Assembly (NCBI RefSeq): GCF_034314165.1
Contig: NZ_JAVIWK010000001.1
Span: forward strand, 1,503,001 to 1,567,000
Length of the DNA stretch: 64,000 nucleotides
Origin: Pseudomonas sp. Bout1
Lineage (GTDB): Bacteria; Pseudomonadota; Gammaproteobacteria; Pseudomonadales; Pseudomonadaceae
Reading direction: 5' to 3'
Shown: positions 1-8,272 of the stretch, in pieces
How the letters are laid out: each line of letters opens with the position of its first letter
How positions within the stretch are numbered: position 1 is the first letter of the stretch
Translations under genes and position numbers: made by a program
Notes under the pieces: generated by a model
What the model was told of the DNA's origin: nothing
Seen by the model: only the letters and a program-made list of their open reading frames with translations
The model's database searches: none

Positions 1-61
1 CAAGACCGTGCGCAACGAGGGCTACATGCTCACCGCCGATGACGTGGCGCTGCAATCGTGA
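1..61 (+). CDS. Response regulator, C-terminal fragment
   Basis: Only the last 19 codons are in the window (frame starting at base 2), ending KTVRNEGYML...VALQS at a TGA. The 'VRNEGYML' stretch is the usual end of the winged-helix DNA-binding domain of OmpR-family regulators ('TVRGVGYML' type). Its stop overlaps the GTG start of the downstream histidine kinase by four bases (GTGA), so the two are translationally coupled partners. The start and receiver domain lie outside the window. Confidence 0.8.
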   Translation, partial: KTVRNEGYMLTADDVALQS

Positions 62-1449
62 AACTGCTGCCACGTTCGTTGTTTGGCCGGTTGGTGCTGA
101 TTTTGGTCAGCGGCATGCTCGCGGCCCAGGCCCTGACCAGCAGCATCTGGTACGACATGCGCCACGGCCAGGTGCTGGAAATTCCCAGCCGGCTGATCGC
201 CACGCGGCTGGCGGACGTGGTGCGGCTGGTGCACAGCGATCCGGCGCAGGCTGATGTGTTGATCAAGCTGCTTGATACGCCGCGCTTTCATCTGACGCTC
301 AGTGACCAGGCCAGTGATGTGCCGAGCAGCATCAGCGACAGCGACCGAGCCACCGAGCGTCTGCTGAATAAAGTGCTGTCGCAAAAAACTGGCTACACGC
401 AGAACCTGCATCTGTTGAGTCTCAAGTTGCTGGATGCCGAGGGCCAGCACGCCGGGCTGTCGACCTTGCTCGGCTCCAGGCCGGTGGTGGGGCAGTTCCT
501 GATTGACCTGCGTTTGCCGGACGGGCGCTGGTTGCAGGTACAGGCCACCGAGGAACAGGGCTGGACCAGCACCTCGCCGATGGACCTGCTGTTCGACTAC
601 GTGATGCGTATTTATCTGCTGCGGGTGTTGGTGTTGGTGATCATTGCTTTGGTGGCGGTGCGCCTGGCCATTCGCCCGCTCAACGCCCTGGCCAAGGCGG
701 CCGAAGCGTTGGGCCGGGATATTCAACGGCCACCGCTTTCAGTTGATGGGCCCACCGAAGTACGCCGCGCCGCCCAGGCATTCAACGCCATGCAACAGCG
801 GCTGATCGCCAACATCGCTGAACGCACGCGTTTCCTTGCGGCGGTGTCCCACGACCTGCGTTCACCCATCACACGCCTGCGGTTACGTACGGAAATGCTC
901 GAAGACAACCGCACCAAGGAGCGCTTTCGCAGCGATCTGGAAGAAATGGAACACATGGTTTCCAGCACCCTGGATTTTGTCAGCAGCGGCGAAATCAACG
1001 AAAAGCGCCAGAACATCGACATCAACGCCTTGCTGCAAAGCTTGCAGGCGGATCTGCAGGATGTGGGTGAAACCGTCACGATAGAAGGGCGGGCCAAACA
1101 GCCGTTGCCGGGGTATGCCCGCAGTCTCAAGCGTTGCGTGCAGAACCTGCTGGAGAACGCGGTGCGTTATGGCCGCGAGGTGGTGGTGCGGGTGGAGGAC
1201 AAGGCGGACAGCTTGAAAATTGTCATCAGCGACCGTGGGCCGGGGATTCCCCAGGAACAGCTGGACCAGGTGATGGAGCCGTTTTACCGGGTGGAAGGCT
1301 CGCGCAATGTGGAAACCGGAGGGTACGGGCTGGGGTTGAGCATCGCGCATACGATTGCCAGTGCCCATGACGGGCGTTTGAGCTTGAGCAATCGCGAAGG
1401 TGGAGGATTGGAGGTGATGTTGCAGTTTCAGCGCAAAACTCTAGGTTGA
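58..1449 (+). CDS. EnvZ-type sensor histidine kinase
   Basis: A 463-residue inner-membrane sensor kinase that should autophosphorylate and pass phosphate to the regulator just upstream. Two membrane segments (about residues 8-29 and 183-203) bracket a periplasmic sensor loop of about 150 residues, followed by a HAMP linker. The phospho-acceptor His is about residue 265 in AAVSHDLRSP, the N-box is LLENAVRYG (N367), the G1 box is DRGPGIP (about 392-398) and the G2 box is GGYGLGLS (about 421-428), so all catalytic boxes are intact. The GTG start overlaps the regulator stop. The stimulus cannot be read from the sequence. A REP hairpin follows the gene. Confidence 0.93.
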   Translation: MKLLPRSLFGRLVLILVSGMLAAQALTSSIWYDMRHGQVLEIPSRLIATRLADVVRLVHSDPAQADVLIKLLDTPRFHLTLSDQASDVPSSISDSDRATERLLNKVLSQKTGYTQNLHLLSLKLLDAEGQHAGLSTLLGSRPVVGQFLIDLRLPDGRWLQVQATEEQGWTSTSPMDLLFDYVMRIYLLRVLVLVIIALVAVRLAIRPLNALAKAAEALGRDIQRPPLSVDGPTEVRRAAQAFNAMQQRLIANIAERTRFLAAVSHDLRSPITRLRLRTEMLEDNRTKERFRSDLEEMEHMVSSTLDFVSSGEINEKRQNIDINALLQSLQADLQDVGETVTIEGRAKQPLPGYARSLKRCVQNLLENAVRYGREVVVRVEDKADSLKIVISDRGPGIPQEQLDQVMEPFYRVEGSRNVETGGYGLGLSIAHTIASAHDGRLSLSNREGGGLEVMLQFQRKTLG

Positions 1450-1462
1450 AATACGGTCAAAA

Positions 1463-1551
1463 TGTGGGCGCTGGCTTGCCTGCGATAGCGGTGTTTCAGT
1501 CACATCATTGTTGCCTGAAAGATTGCTATCGCAGGCAAGCCAGCTCCCACA
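1463..1551. repeat. REP doublet (inverted pair)
   Basis: Two 27-base arms (1463-1489 and 1525-1551), nearly exact reverse complements, carry the core CTGGCTTGCCTGCGAT found repeatedly in this window. They sit between the convergent kinase and SEC-C genes. This is the usual arrangement of Pseudomonas REPINs, non-autonomous elements moved by RAYT transposases; no RAYT gene is in the window. Confidence 0.9.
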
Positions 1552-1570
1552 ATGACCTGTGTTCAGGGCA

Positions 1571-1771
1571 TCAAGCCCCGTGGCACTTCTTGAATTTCTT
1601 CTCGCTGCCGCACGGGCAAGGGTCGTTACGACCTACGTCCTTCAGGGTGTTGCGCACCGGCTCCTGGTGAGCGTGGCCGCAGTTCGGGCCGTGGACATGG
1701 CCATGGTCGTGATCATGCTGATCGTGATCGTGGTTGCAGTCAGGACCATGGACATGGGGTTGCTGAGTCAT
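1571..1771 (-). CDS. Small His-rich SEC-C motif protein
   Basis: A 66-residue protein. The first 35 residues are packed with His, Asp and a few Cys (HVHGP-C and [16 protein letters not shown] patterns), and the C-terminus is a SEC-C zinc motif [16 protein letters not shown] like that at the end of SecA. It is probably a small cytoplasmic metal-binding protein; any role in zinc or nickel storage is inference. Its start overlaps the stop of the upstream LEA14-like gene by four bases, so it is the last gene of the 3302-to-1571 minus-strand operon. A second SEC-C protein (YchJ) lies in the same operon. Confidence 0.82.
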   Translation of the reverse strand: MTQQPHVHGPDCNHDHDQHDHDHGHVHGPNCGHAHQEPVRNTLKDVGRNDPCPCGSEKKFKKCHGA

Positions 1772-2268
1772 CGATGTCGCTCCGGAATAAAATCGCCGGG
1801 GATTATCTCGCCATTGCGCATCACCTGCACGTCGTTCCCGATAAATAAACCGGTTTTCAACTCGCCTTCAAGGCGGTAGGGCACGGGCGCGCGCCGATTT
1901 TTCAGCATATCGACCACATCGCGGATTTGCGGCCACAGGTTAGTGCGTACCGATACCCGGAAGAACGCGTGGCTGTGGGGCGGCACGGTCAGCCATTCGT
2001 TGGACTCGCCCTCGGTCAGCAGCAGCGGCCCCAGGCTGACCTTGTAAACCAGGCCGCGCACGGTCAAGTCGCTGTCGTCGCGGTTGTCCACGCGAAAATA
2101 CAGCTTGAACTTCTGCTCCAGCAATTTGACCCGCACCGGGTCGACCTTCACCAGCCGAACCTCGGGGGCGGGCGTATCGTCGGCGAACCACGACGCGCAG
2201 CCGGAGAGGCCCAGCATCAATGCCAGCAGAAGGCTGTAAGTCCTGAATACCCGCGCCTGAGAAACCAT
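1768..2268 (-). CDS. LEA14-like (WHy-domain) lipoprotein
   Basis: A 166-residue protein with a signal peptide and lipobox (LGLSGCAS, Cys about residue 24), so it should be lipid-anchored in the envelope. The rest matches the LEA type 2/WHy fold: a beta-sandwich with a [18 protein letters not shown] stretch and a late [12 protein letters not shown] segment. Bacterial LEA14 homologues are linked to stress or desiccation, but no activity is established for this group. It is the middle gene of a minus-strand operon, overlapping the SEC-C gene below it. Confidence 0.85.
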   Translation of the reverse strand: MVSQARVFRTYSLLLALMLGLSGCASWFADDTPAPEVRLVKVDPVRVKLLEQKFKLYFRVDNRDDSDLTVRGLVYKVSLGPLLLTEGESNEWLTVPPHSHAFFRVSVRTNLWPQIRDVVDMLKNRRAPVPYRLEGELKTGLFIGNDVQVMRNGEIIPGDFIPERHR

Positions 2269-2329
2269 GCCGTTACTCCGTCTGAAGAGTCAGCATAGCA
2301 AGCGCGAGCCGGCCGGGTATCAACGAATG

Positions 2330-2800
2330 TCAGAGGTAGCCAGAACAGCACTTCTTGAATTTCTGCCCGCTGCCACACAGGCACGCGTCATTTCGCTCGA
2401 CTTTCACGGCCACGGTCGGGTCGATGAAGTACCAGTGTTCGTTGTTCTGCACGAATGAGGAGCGCTCGCGGTGGCTGTGTTCGCCTGTGCTGTCATGCCA
2501 GCGGGCGGTAAAGGTCACGAAGGCATGTTCCGGCTGGCCACCGAACACCTCGGAGCTTTCCACGGCCAGGCCCAGCCAGGTGCTTTGGGTGCTCCAGGCA
2601 CCAATGGCAGCGGTGTCCAGCCCGGGTTGTTGCGCTGGCAAGGTGGTTGCCACCAGGTAGTCCACCAGGCCCAGCACATAGGCGCTGTAGCGCGAGCGCA
2701 TCAACGCTTCGGCGCAGGGCGCGGGGTGGCCGGCGTGATAATGGCCGCAGCAGGCATCCAGCAGGTTGCCGCTGCCGCAGGGGCAAATGGATGTACTCAT
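2330..2800 (-). CDS. YchJ-family SEC-C metal-binding protein
   Basis: A 156-residue protein of the YchJ/UPF0225 family. It has an N-terminal SEC-C-like motif ([19 protein letters not shown]), a central NTF2-like domain ([18 protein letters not shown], then [10 protein letters not shown]) and a C-terminal SEC-C motif ([14 protein letters not shown]). I placed the start at the ATG giving MSTSICPCG rather than eight codons further up, because the upper start would overlap the DUF6231 gene and family members begin at this methionine. It follows the DUF6231 stop by four bases. Function unknown; zinc binding is expected from the Cys motifs. Confidence 0.87.
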   Translation of the reverse strand: MSTSICPCGSGNLLDACCGHYHAGHPAPCAEALMRSRYSAYVLGLVDYLVATTLPAQQPGLDTAAIGAWSTQSTWLGLAVESSEVFGGQPEHAFVTFTARWHDSTGEHSHRERSSFVQNNEHWYFIDPTVAVKVERNDACLCGSGQKFKKCCSGYL

Positions 2801-2804
2801 CGGG

Positions 2805-3302
2805 TTACCACCAATACTTTCCAAAGTTTTGCGGGTTGGCCCAAAAGCGGGCGTTCAGCCAATCCGGCACCTGTTTATAGTCAAGCAGATCGTAGGTAAA
2901 CAGCGTCAAAACCTGATCGTCGCGCTGGAAACGTTCGCTGGCTTGCAGGGCCAGGGAGAAAAAGTCGGTGTCTTTCCAGGCGCAGGCGTCCAGGTCTACC
3001 AGCACCGCAATGCGGCTGGCATTCAGGTTGCGAATGCCCCCCAGCAGGGTCAGGCCCGCAGGTTTTGACAGGTGTTCCAGGCAGTCGACGACCAGCGCCA
3101 GGTCAAAACGCTGGGCCGCGAGGTCGGCGGGCAAGGGGCCGGGCTCGGCGAAAGACACCCGTGTATCCGCATGTGCTTGCTTGAACGCATCCAGCGCCGG
3201 GAACTGGCTGGCACCCAATAACAGCAGGCGTTTGGGCGCGTGTAGCTCAAGCAACGCGGCAAGCGCTTGCTGGGGTGTACGGGAAGAAATACCGGCAGTC
3301 AT
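2805..3302 (-). CDS. DUF6231 family protein
   Basis: A 165-residue protein, first gene of the minus-strand operon with ychJ, the LEA14-like gene and the small SEC-C gene. The pattern [17 protein letters not shown], then [13 protein letters not shown], resembles the core strands of a class I methyltransferase Rossmann fold, but the S-adenosylmethionine glycine loop is weak. I recognise it as the Pseudomonas DUF6231 group from its length and its GKYWW end; no reaction is known. Confidence 0.7.
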   Translation of the reverse strand: MTAGISSRTPQQALAALLELHAPKRLLLLGASQFPALDAFKQAHADTRVSFAEPGPLPADLAAQRFDLALVVDCLEHLSKPAGLTLLGGIRNLNASRIAVLVDLDACAWKDTDFFSLALQASERFQRDDQVLTLFTYDLLDYKQVPDWLNARFWANPQNFGKYWW

Positions 3303-3482
3303 CGAAGATCCTCACATCAGGACGGTAGAGACTAGCCTGCCTGAGCGTGCGGGCCTAGAGCGGGCGGCGAGAATAAACCGTGCGGGCCAATGAATACTGG
3401 GGTGTGACACGCTGGCGCAGATGAATAGAGCCGTCTTTACTCCATTCGTCGGCCCCCGCCGATCCCCTCAGGAGAAAGTCAG

Positions 3483-4178
3483 ATGAGCATCATGCGGACA
3501 GCTCTACCCTTGGTTCTGCTAACCGGAGTATTGACAGGTTGCGCAGGCTTGCAAAAAACCGACTGGCCCACCTGCGCCGCGGTCGGCGGTGTGACCGGCG
3601 CGGCCATCGGCGCGACCCAAAGCTCTTCCTATGCGGGCTATGGTGCGCTGCTGATCGGCGGCATGGCCGGTGCGTATTGCTGGGTGCATGGCGACGGTGA
3701 TGAAGATGGTGACGGCGTGCCAGACAGTCGCGACAAGTGCCCGGGTACGCCAAAAGGCGTGCAGGTGGATGCCAATGGCTGCCCACCCGTCCCGGTAGCA
3801 GTGGTTCAAGAAGAAGTGGTGGTGGTCAAGGAAGAGACCATCGTGATTCGTGACGTGCACTTCGAGTTCGACTCCGCCAAGCTGACGGCCGCCGACAAAT
3901 CCAAACTCGACATCATCGCTACCCGCCTGAAAAAAGAGGCCCCGAGTGCGCAACTGCGCGTCAGCGGCCATACCGACAGCGTTGGTAAAGACGCCTACAA
4001 CCAGAAACTCTCTGAACGACGCGCTCATTCGGTTACCGACTACCTGGTCAGTTCCGGAATCCCGCGCAGCAGTTTTGTCTCCGTGACCGGCGCCGGTGAA
4101 AGCCATCCGGTAGCCGATAACAAAACCGCTGACGGCCGCGCGCTAAACCGCCGCGTGGAAATCCAGATCAACCGCTGA
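3483..4178 (+). CDS. OmpA-family lipoprotein with TSP3-like repeat
   Basis: A 231-residue envelope protein. A lipobox (LLTGVLTGCAG) gives an N-terminal lipid anchor. Next come a glycine-zipper segment (AAVGGVTGAAIGATQ...GALLIGGMAGAY), an Asp-rich thrombospondin type 3-like calcium loop (DGDEDGDGVPDSRDKCP) and a C-terminal OmpA peptidoglycan-binding domain (FEFDSAKL, GHTDSVGKDAYN, GRALNRRVEIQ). It should tether the outer membrane to the cell wall. The start is preceded by AGGAGAAAG, and a strong terminator follows. Confidence 0.9.
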   Translation: MSIMRTALPLVLLTGVLTGCAGLQKTDWPTCAAVGGVTGAAIGATQSSSYAGYGALLIGGMAGAYCWVHGDGDEDGDGVPDSRDKCPGTPKGVQVDANGCPPVPVAVVQEEVVVVKEETIVIRDVHFEFDSAKLTAADKSKLDIIATRLKKEAPSAQLRVSGHTDSVGKDAYNQKLSERRAHSVTDYLVSSGIPRSSFVSVTGAGESHPVADNKTADGRALNRRVEIQINR

Positions 4179-4189
4179 CCCACCCTAAA

Positions 4190-4230
4190 GGCCCCTGTGG
4201 GATCCACAGGGGCCCCTTCATCAATTTTTT
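4190..4230 (+). terminator. Rho-independent terminator after the OmpA gene
   Basis: Eleven-base perfect stem (4190-4200 paired with 4204-4214) with a three-base loop. A six-T run follows at 4225-4230, after a short gap. It ends the OmpA-like gene 12 bases after its stop codon. Confidence 0.75.
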
Positions 4231-4306
4231 AATCCTTCACTGGCACAACGCCTGTAGAAGTCGTTACTGTGCGCCCAAAGAATAACGTGCAAGGGGAGCG
4301 TGCGGG

Positions 4307-4600
4307 ATGAAGGTGTTTTGGGGGCTGGGGAAGTTATTGACGTTGCTGTTCTGGGTATTGGTGGTGGTCAATCTGTTCACACCGCTGATCAACCCGTTTC
4401 ACCTGTTGGTCAGTCTGGCCGGCAGCCTATTGTTGTTGACCCATATTCTGGAACTGCTGTTGTTCAATGGCAGTGTGAAAAACCGTGCCCACCCCTGGCG
4501 TGACCGCTTGCAGATCCTGCTGGTGGGTATGTTCCATGTGCAGAGCTTTTCGGCGCCGGCACCGACTAATGATGTAACCAAGGAGGCCAATCATGCGTAA
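4307..4600 (+). CDS. DUF1145 small membrane protein
   Basis: A 97-residue protein with two or three hydrophobic segments (LLTLLFWVLVVVNLF; LLVSLAGSLLLLTHILELLLF; ILLVGMFHV), typical of the DUF1145 family of inner-membrane proteins. The length fits the family and the function is unknown. Its last codons overlap the start of the collagen-like gene (ATG at 4593), implying coupled translation. Confidence 0.8.
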   Translation: MKVFWGLGKLLTLLFWVLVVVNLFTPLINPFHLLVSLAGSLLLLTHILELLLFNGSVKNRAHPWRDRLQILLVGMFHVQSFSAPAPTNDVTKEANHA

Positions 4601-5351
4601 GGTTTTTCTGTTGGCCTTGCTGGTCAGCCCCATTGCCCTGGCCCAAAGCGTCAGCGTCGAGACCAATTCGTTGATGCGCCTGCCCAACAGCAGCGGCGTC
4701 TTGCAGCTGGAGCGGCTGGAGGTGGCGGACTACGGCACTTTGCTGATTCCCGCCAATATCACCCAGGTGACGGTGGATGAATTGCACTTGGGTCGCGAAG
4801 CGCGTATCGCCATCGTGCCCGGCAGTACCGCCCTGCAATTGCAGGTGCGCCAGGCGCAACTGGAGCATGGCAGCCAGATCACTTCGCGCGGCGCGCCAGG
4901 TACCCATGAACGCCCGGCCAAGGCGGGGCGTGACCTGGTCTTGCGGATCAATTCGCTGACGGCCGATGAGCTGTCGGTGGATGCCCGCGGCGGTGCGGGT
5001 GCCCAGGGTTATGCCGGGTTGGATGGCGCCAACGGTGAAGACCCGGGTTGCACCTGGGGTTCGGCCGGGCGCGGTGCCAATGGCGACAACGGCGGCGACG
5101 GGTTGCCGGGCGCGGCGGGCGCGCAGGTTCGGGTAGAGTTGCCGCAGGACTTCCCGGGCGAAAAGATCAAGGTCTGGGTGGACGGCGGTGCCGGTGGTTT
5201 GGCGGGTACGGCGGGCAAGCCGGGTAAAGGCGGGCAGTCCAAGGGATGTGTGGTGTACCGCGCCGATGGCGGCGAGAAAGGCCGCGCCGGGCTGGAAGGG
5301 CAGGCGGGCCCAGCAGGGCCAGCGGGTGCGGTGACCGTCCAAAGGCTATAA
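4593..5351 (+). CDS. Exported collagen-like glycine-rich protein
   Basis: A 252-residue protein with a Sec signal peptide (VFLLALLVSPIALAQ, cleavage after ALA). The first half looks like a beta-solenoid or filament domain (LEVADYGTLLIPANITQVTV...). From about residue 130 onward glycine dominates in collagen-style runs (GAQGYAGLDGANGEDPG, GQAGPAGPAGA). Two Cys (in PGCTWG and KGCVVY) could form a disulphide. Likely periplasmic or surface exposed. No proline-hydroxylation partner or sortase signal is evident, so I claim only a low-complexity structural role. Confidence 0.75.
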   Translation: MRKVFLLALLVSPIALAQSVSVETNSLMRLPNSSGVLQLERLEVADYGTLLIPANITQVTVDELHLGREARIAIVPGSTALQLQVRQAQLEHGSQITSRGAPGTHERPAKAGRDLVLRINSLTADELSVDARGGAGAQGYAGLDGANGEDPGCTWGSAGRGANGDNGGDGLPGAAGAQVRVELPQDFPGEKIKVWVDGGAGGLAGTAGKPGKGGQSKGCVVYRADGGEKGRAGLEGQAGPAGPAGAVTVQRL

Positions 5352-5367
5352 ACCGCTACGCCTGTGT

Positions 5368-5460
5368 GCGTAGCAGCTGTCGAGCCTTGGCGAGGCTGCG
5401 TCGGCGGTGTACCTGACACACCGCGTACGCAGCCTCGCCAAGGCTCGACAGCTGCTACGC
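5368..5460. repeat. Long perfect inverted repeat (REP-like)
   Basis: Two 34-base arms, exact reverse complements (5368-5401 and 5427-5460), with a 25-base spacer, lying between convergent genes. The sequence is GCGTAGCAGCTGTCGAGCCT-like, a class distinct from the CTGGCTTGCC REPs; the half AGCCTCGC-CTCGACAGCTGCTACG recurs at about 45857-45891. It may also act as a bidirectional terminator. Confidence 0.85.
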
Positions 5461-5468
5461 AGGCATCC

Positions 5469-5933
5469 TCAGAACATCGGCCGAGCCGCAGCAATCGCCA
5501 CCAGCACCAACCCCACAATCAAGTTAATCCCCACCAATTTACGAATCTGCCCCAACGCCGCAGCCCCGGCCGGCCAATCCTCAGCCGCCACCGCCGTGCG
5601 CAGCTCCGGCAACTTCAGTGCCTGAATCCGGATAAACAGCGCCGTCATCACCACATACAAGCCCATCATGACCTGCACATAACGCGGCGCAGTCTCAAAC
5701 CCGCTGAAACGCAGTTGCAGCAGGCCAACACCGCTGATCGGCAAAACCAGCACCGCGACCCAAACCCACACGAAAAAACGTTGAAACACATTTACCCAGA
5801 GTTTAAGCCGGGCAGGCCCGTCAAGCGCAGCCATGGCGGCGGGGCGCAGGATCATCCAGGCGAAAAACATACCGCCGACCCAGATCAGGGCCGCCAGTAC
5901 ATGCAGGGTATAAGCAAGGCTAAACACGGTCAT
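5469..5933 (-). CDS. CopD-family integral membrane protein
   Basis: A 154-residue protein with four predicted membrane helices (LAYTLHVLAALIWVGGMFFAWMI; FFVWVWVAVLVLPISGVGLLQL; YVQVMMGLYVVMTALFI; LVGINLIVGLVLVAIAA). The 'HVLAALIWVGGMFF' start is the hallmark of the CopD/DUF2269-like fold, whose conserved His residues may bind heme or copper. It stands alone, so a copper role is only a family-level guess. Confidence 0.8.
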   Translation of the reverse strand: MTVFSLAYTLHVLAALIWVGGMFFAWMILRPAAMAALDGPARLKLWVNVFQRFFVWVWVAVLVLPISGVGLLQLRFSGFETAPRYVQVMMGLYVVMTALFIRIQALKLPELRTAVAAEDWPAGAAALGQIRKLVGINLIVGLVLVAIAAARPMF

Positions 5934-6032
5934 TGAGGTACTCCGTTCTGCGCGGGATTAATTAGCGGGGTATGATAGCGGCCGATCCGAACCACTGAAA
6001 ATTTATCCAGCGTTTTTTGCGCCCGACTATTC

Positions 6033-8177
6033 ATGATCAGCACTGAACTCAAAACCACGATCCAGGGCGCCTACTCGCGTTTTCTCGAAGCCAAGAGCTT
6101 GAAACCGCGGTACGGCCAGCGCCTGATGATCGCCGAAGTTGCCAAGGTCCTCGGGGATATCGACACCGACGACGAAGGCCGGCGCAGTGGCGACCCCGCC
6201 GTGGTGGCCGTCGAAGCCGGTACTGGTACCGGCAAAACCGTGGCCTATTGCATTGCGGCGATTCCCACCGCCAAGGCTGCCGGCAAGCGCCTGGTGATTG
6301 CTACCGCCACCGTCGCCCTGCAAGAGCAGATCGTCTACAAAGACCTGCCTGACCTGATGCGTAACAGTGGCCTGAACTTCACCTTCGCCCTGGCCAAGGG
6401 TCGTGGGCGCTACATGTGCCTGTCCAAGCTCGACGTGTTGTTGCAGGAAGGCCATGCGCAAACCGCGACGGCCTCGCTGTTCGAGGAAGAAGGCTTCAAG
6501 ATCGAAGTCGATGAGGTCAGTCAGAAGCTGTTTACCAGCATGATCGAGAAGCTGGCCGGCAATAAATGGGACGGCGACCGCGACAGCTGGCCCAATGCCC
6601 TGGAAGACGCCGACTGGGCGCGCCTGACCACCGATCACAGCCAGTGCACCAACCGTCATTGCCCCAACTTTGGCCAATGCGCCTTCTACAAGGCCCGCGA
6701 AGGCATGGGCAAGGTCGACGTTATCGTCACCAACCATGACATGGTCCTGGCCGACCTGGCCCTGGGCGGCGGCGCCGTATTGCCCGACCCGCGCGATACG
6801 TTGTACGTGTTCGACGAAGGCCATCACCTGCCCGACAAGGCCATCGGCCACTTTGCCCACTACACGCGCCTGCGGTCCACCGCCGACTGGCTTGAAACCA
6901 CCGCCAAGAACCTCACCAAGTTGCTCGCGCAACATCCGCTGCCCGGCGACCTGGGCAAGCTGATCGAGCAGGTTCCGGAGCTGGCGCGCGAGATCAAGAC
7001 CCAGCAGCAATTCATGTTCAGCGCCTGCGAGCAGGTAGCAGACTTCAAGCCCGGCGAAGACGTGGAAGGCCGCGAACGGCCGCGTCACCGCTTCGTCGGC
7101 GGGCTGATCCCCGAGCACATGCGCGAAATGGGCATCGAACTGAAGAAGGGCTTTTCGCGCCTGACCGACCTGTTCACCCGGCTCACCGATTTACTCAAGG
7201 AAGGCATGGACGGCGAGGTCAACATCGGCATCGCCAGCAACCAGGCCGAAGAGTGGTACCCATTGTTTGGCAGCCTGCTGTCCCGGTCCCAGGGTAACTG
7301 GGAGTTGTGGACCGCCTTTACCGTTGAAGACCCGGAAGACAACCCGCCCATGGCCCGTTGGCTGACCTTGTCGGAAAGCGGTGCGCTGTTTGATATCGAG
7401 GTCAATGCCAGCCCGATCCTTGCGGCGGAAATGCTCCGACGCAACCTGTGGAACGTGGCCTACGGCACCCTGGTCACCTCGGCTACGCTGACGGCGCTGG
7501 GCACGTTCGACCGCTTCCGCATGCGCGCCGGGCTGCCGAAAAAGGCCGTCACCGCCGTGGTGCCAAGCCCGTTCCATCACGCCGACGCGGGTGTGTTGCG
7601 GGTGCCGGACCTCAAGGCCGACCCACGGGATGCGCCGGCCCACACGGCGGCAATCATTCGTGACCTGCCGTCGCTGGTAGAAGGTTCCCGGGGCACGCTG
7701 GTGCTGTTCTCGTCGCGCAAACAGATGCAGGACGTGTTCGACGGCCTCGACCGTGACTGGCGCAAGCAGGTGTTTATCCAGGGCAACCTGTCGAAGCAAG
7801 AAACCCTGAACAAGCACAAGGCGCGGGTGGATGGCGGCGATTCCAGCGTGCTGTTCGGCCTGGCGAGTTTTGCCGAGGGTGTGGATTTGCCCGGTGCCTA
7901 CTGCGAACACGTGGTGATCGCCAAAATCCCGTTCTCGGTGCCGGATGATCCGGTGGAGGCCGCATTGGCCGAATGGATCGAGGCCCGGGGCGGTAATCCG
8001 TTCATGGAAATCTCGGTGCCGGACGCTTCCCTGAAGCTGGTCCAGGCCTGCGGGCGCCTGCTGCGTACCGAAGAAGATCGCGGCACCATCACCTTGCTTG
8101 ACCGGCGCTTGGTCACCCAGCGCTACGGGAAAGCTATCCTGAATGCTTTGCCGCCGTTTCGGCGGGAAATTTCTTAA
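6033..8177 (+). CDS. dinG: ATP-dependent DNA helicase DinG
   Basis: A 714-residue superfamily 2 helicase of the XPD/DinG class, a 5'-to-3' enzyme that unwinds R-loops and replication intermediates. Walker A is EAGTGTGKT (about residues 61-69). The four-cysteine 4Fe-4S cluster is visible as one Cys in RGRYMCLSK plus three in CTNRHCPNFGQC. The DEAH-type motif reads VFDEGHH, and the C-terminal arginine-finger region is QACGRLLRTEEDRG. The length matches E. coli DinG. No LexA box was recognised upstream. Confidence 0.95.
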   Translation: MISTELKTTIQGAYSRFLEAKSLKPRYGQRLMIAEVAKVLGDIDTDDEGRRSGDPAVVAVEAGTGTGKTVAYCIAAIPTAKAAGKRLVIATATVALQEQIVYKDLPDLMRNSGLNFTFALAKGRGRYMCLSKLDVLLQEGHAQTATASLFEEEGFKIEVDEVSQKLFTSMIEKLAGNKWDGDRDSWPNALEDADWARLTTDHSQCTNRHCPNFGQCAFYKAREGMGKVDVIVTNHDMVLADLALGGGAVLPDPRDTLYVFDEGHHLPDKAIGHFAHYTRLRSTADWLETTAKNLTKLLAQHPLPGDLGKLIEQVPELAREIKTQQQFMFSACEQVADFKPGEDVEGRERPRHRFVGGLIPEHMREMGIELKKGFSRLTDLFTRLTDLLKEGMDGEVNIGIASNQAEEWYPLFGSLLSRSQGNWELWTAFTVEDPEDNPPMARWLTLSESGALFDIEVNASPILAAEMLRRNLWNVAYGTLVTSATLTALGTFDRFRMRAGLPKKAVTAVVPSPFHHADAGVLRVPDLKADPRDAPAHTAAIIRDLPSLVEGSRGTLVLFSSRKQMQDVFDGLDRDWRKQVFIQGNLSKQETLNKHKARVDGGDSSVLFGLASFAEGVDLPGAYCEHVVIAKIPFSVPDDPVEAALAEWIEARGGNPFMEISVPDASLKLVQACGRLLRTEEDRGTITLLDRRLVTQRYGKAILNALPPFRREIS

Positions 8178-8183
8178 GACCCG

Positions 8184-8201
8184 GTGGGCGAATTCGCCCA
8201 C
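8184..8201 (+). terminator. Hairpin after dinG
   Basis: An 18-base perfect palindrome GTGGGCGAATTCGCCCAC seven bases after the dinG stop, followed by only a short T-rich stretch (TTTGTGG). It could be a weak terminator; I see no other feature before the next gene. Confidence 0.4.
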
Positions 8202-8272
8202 TTTGTGGTCTATCTCACCATCGCATCACGTCATCAGGCCAGTCACCGGCCGTTTGGGAGAACCTTGTTCAC

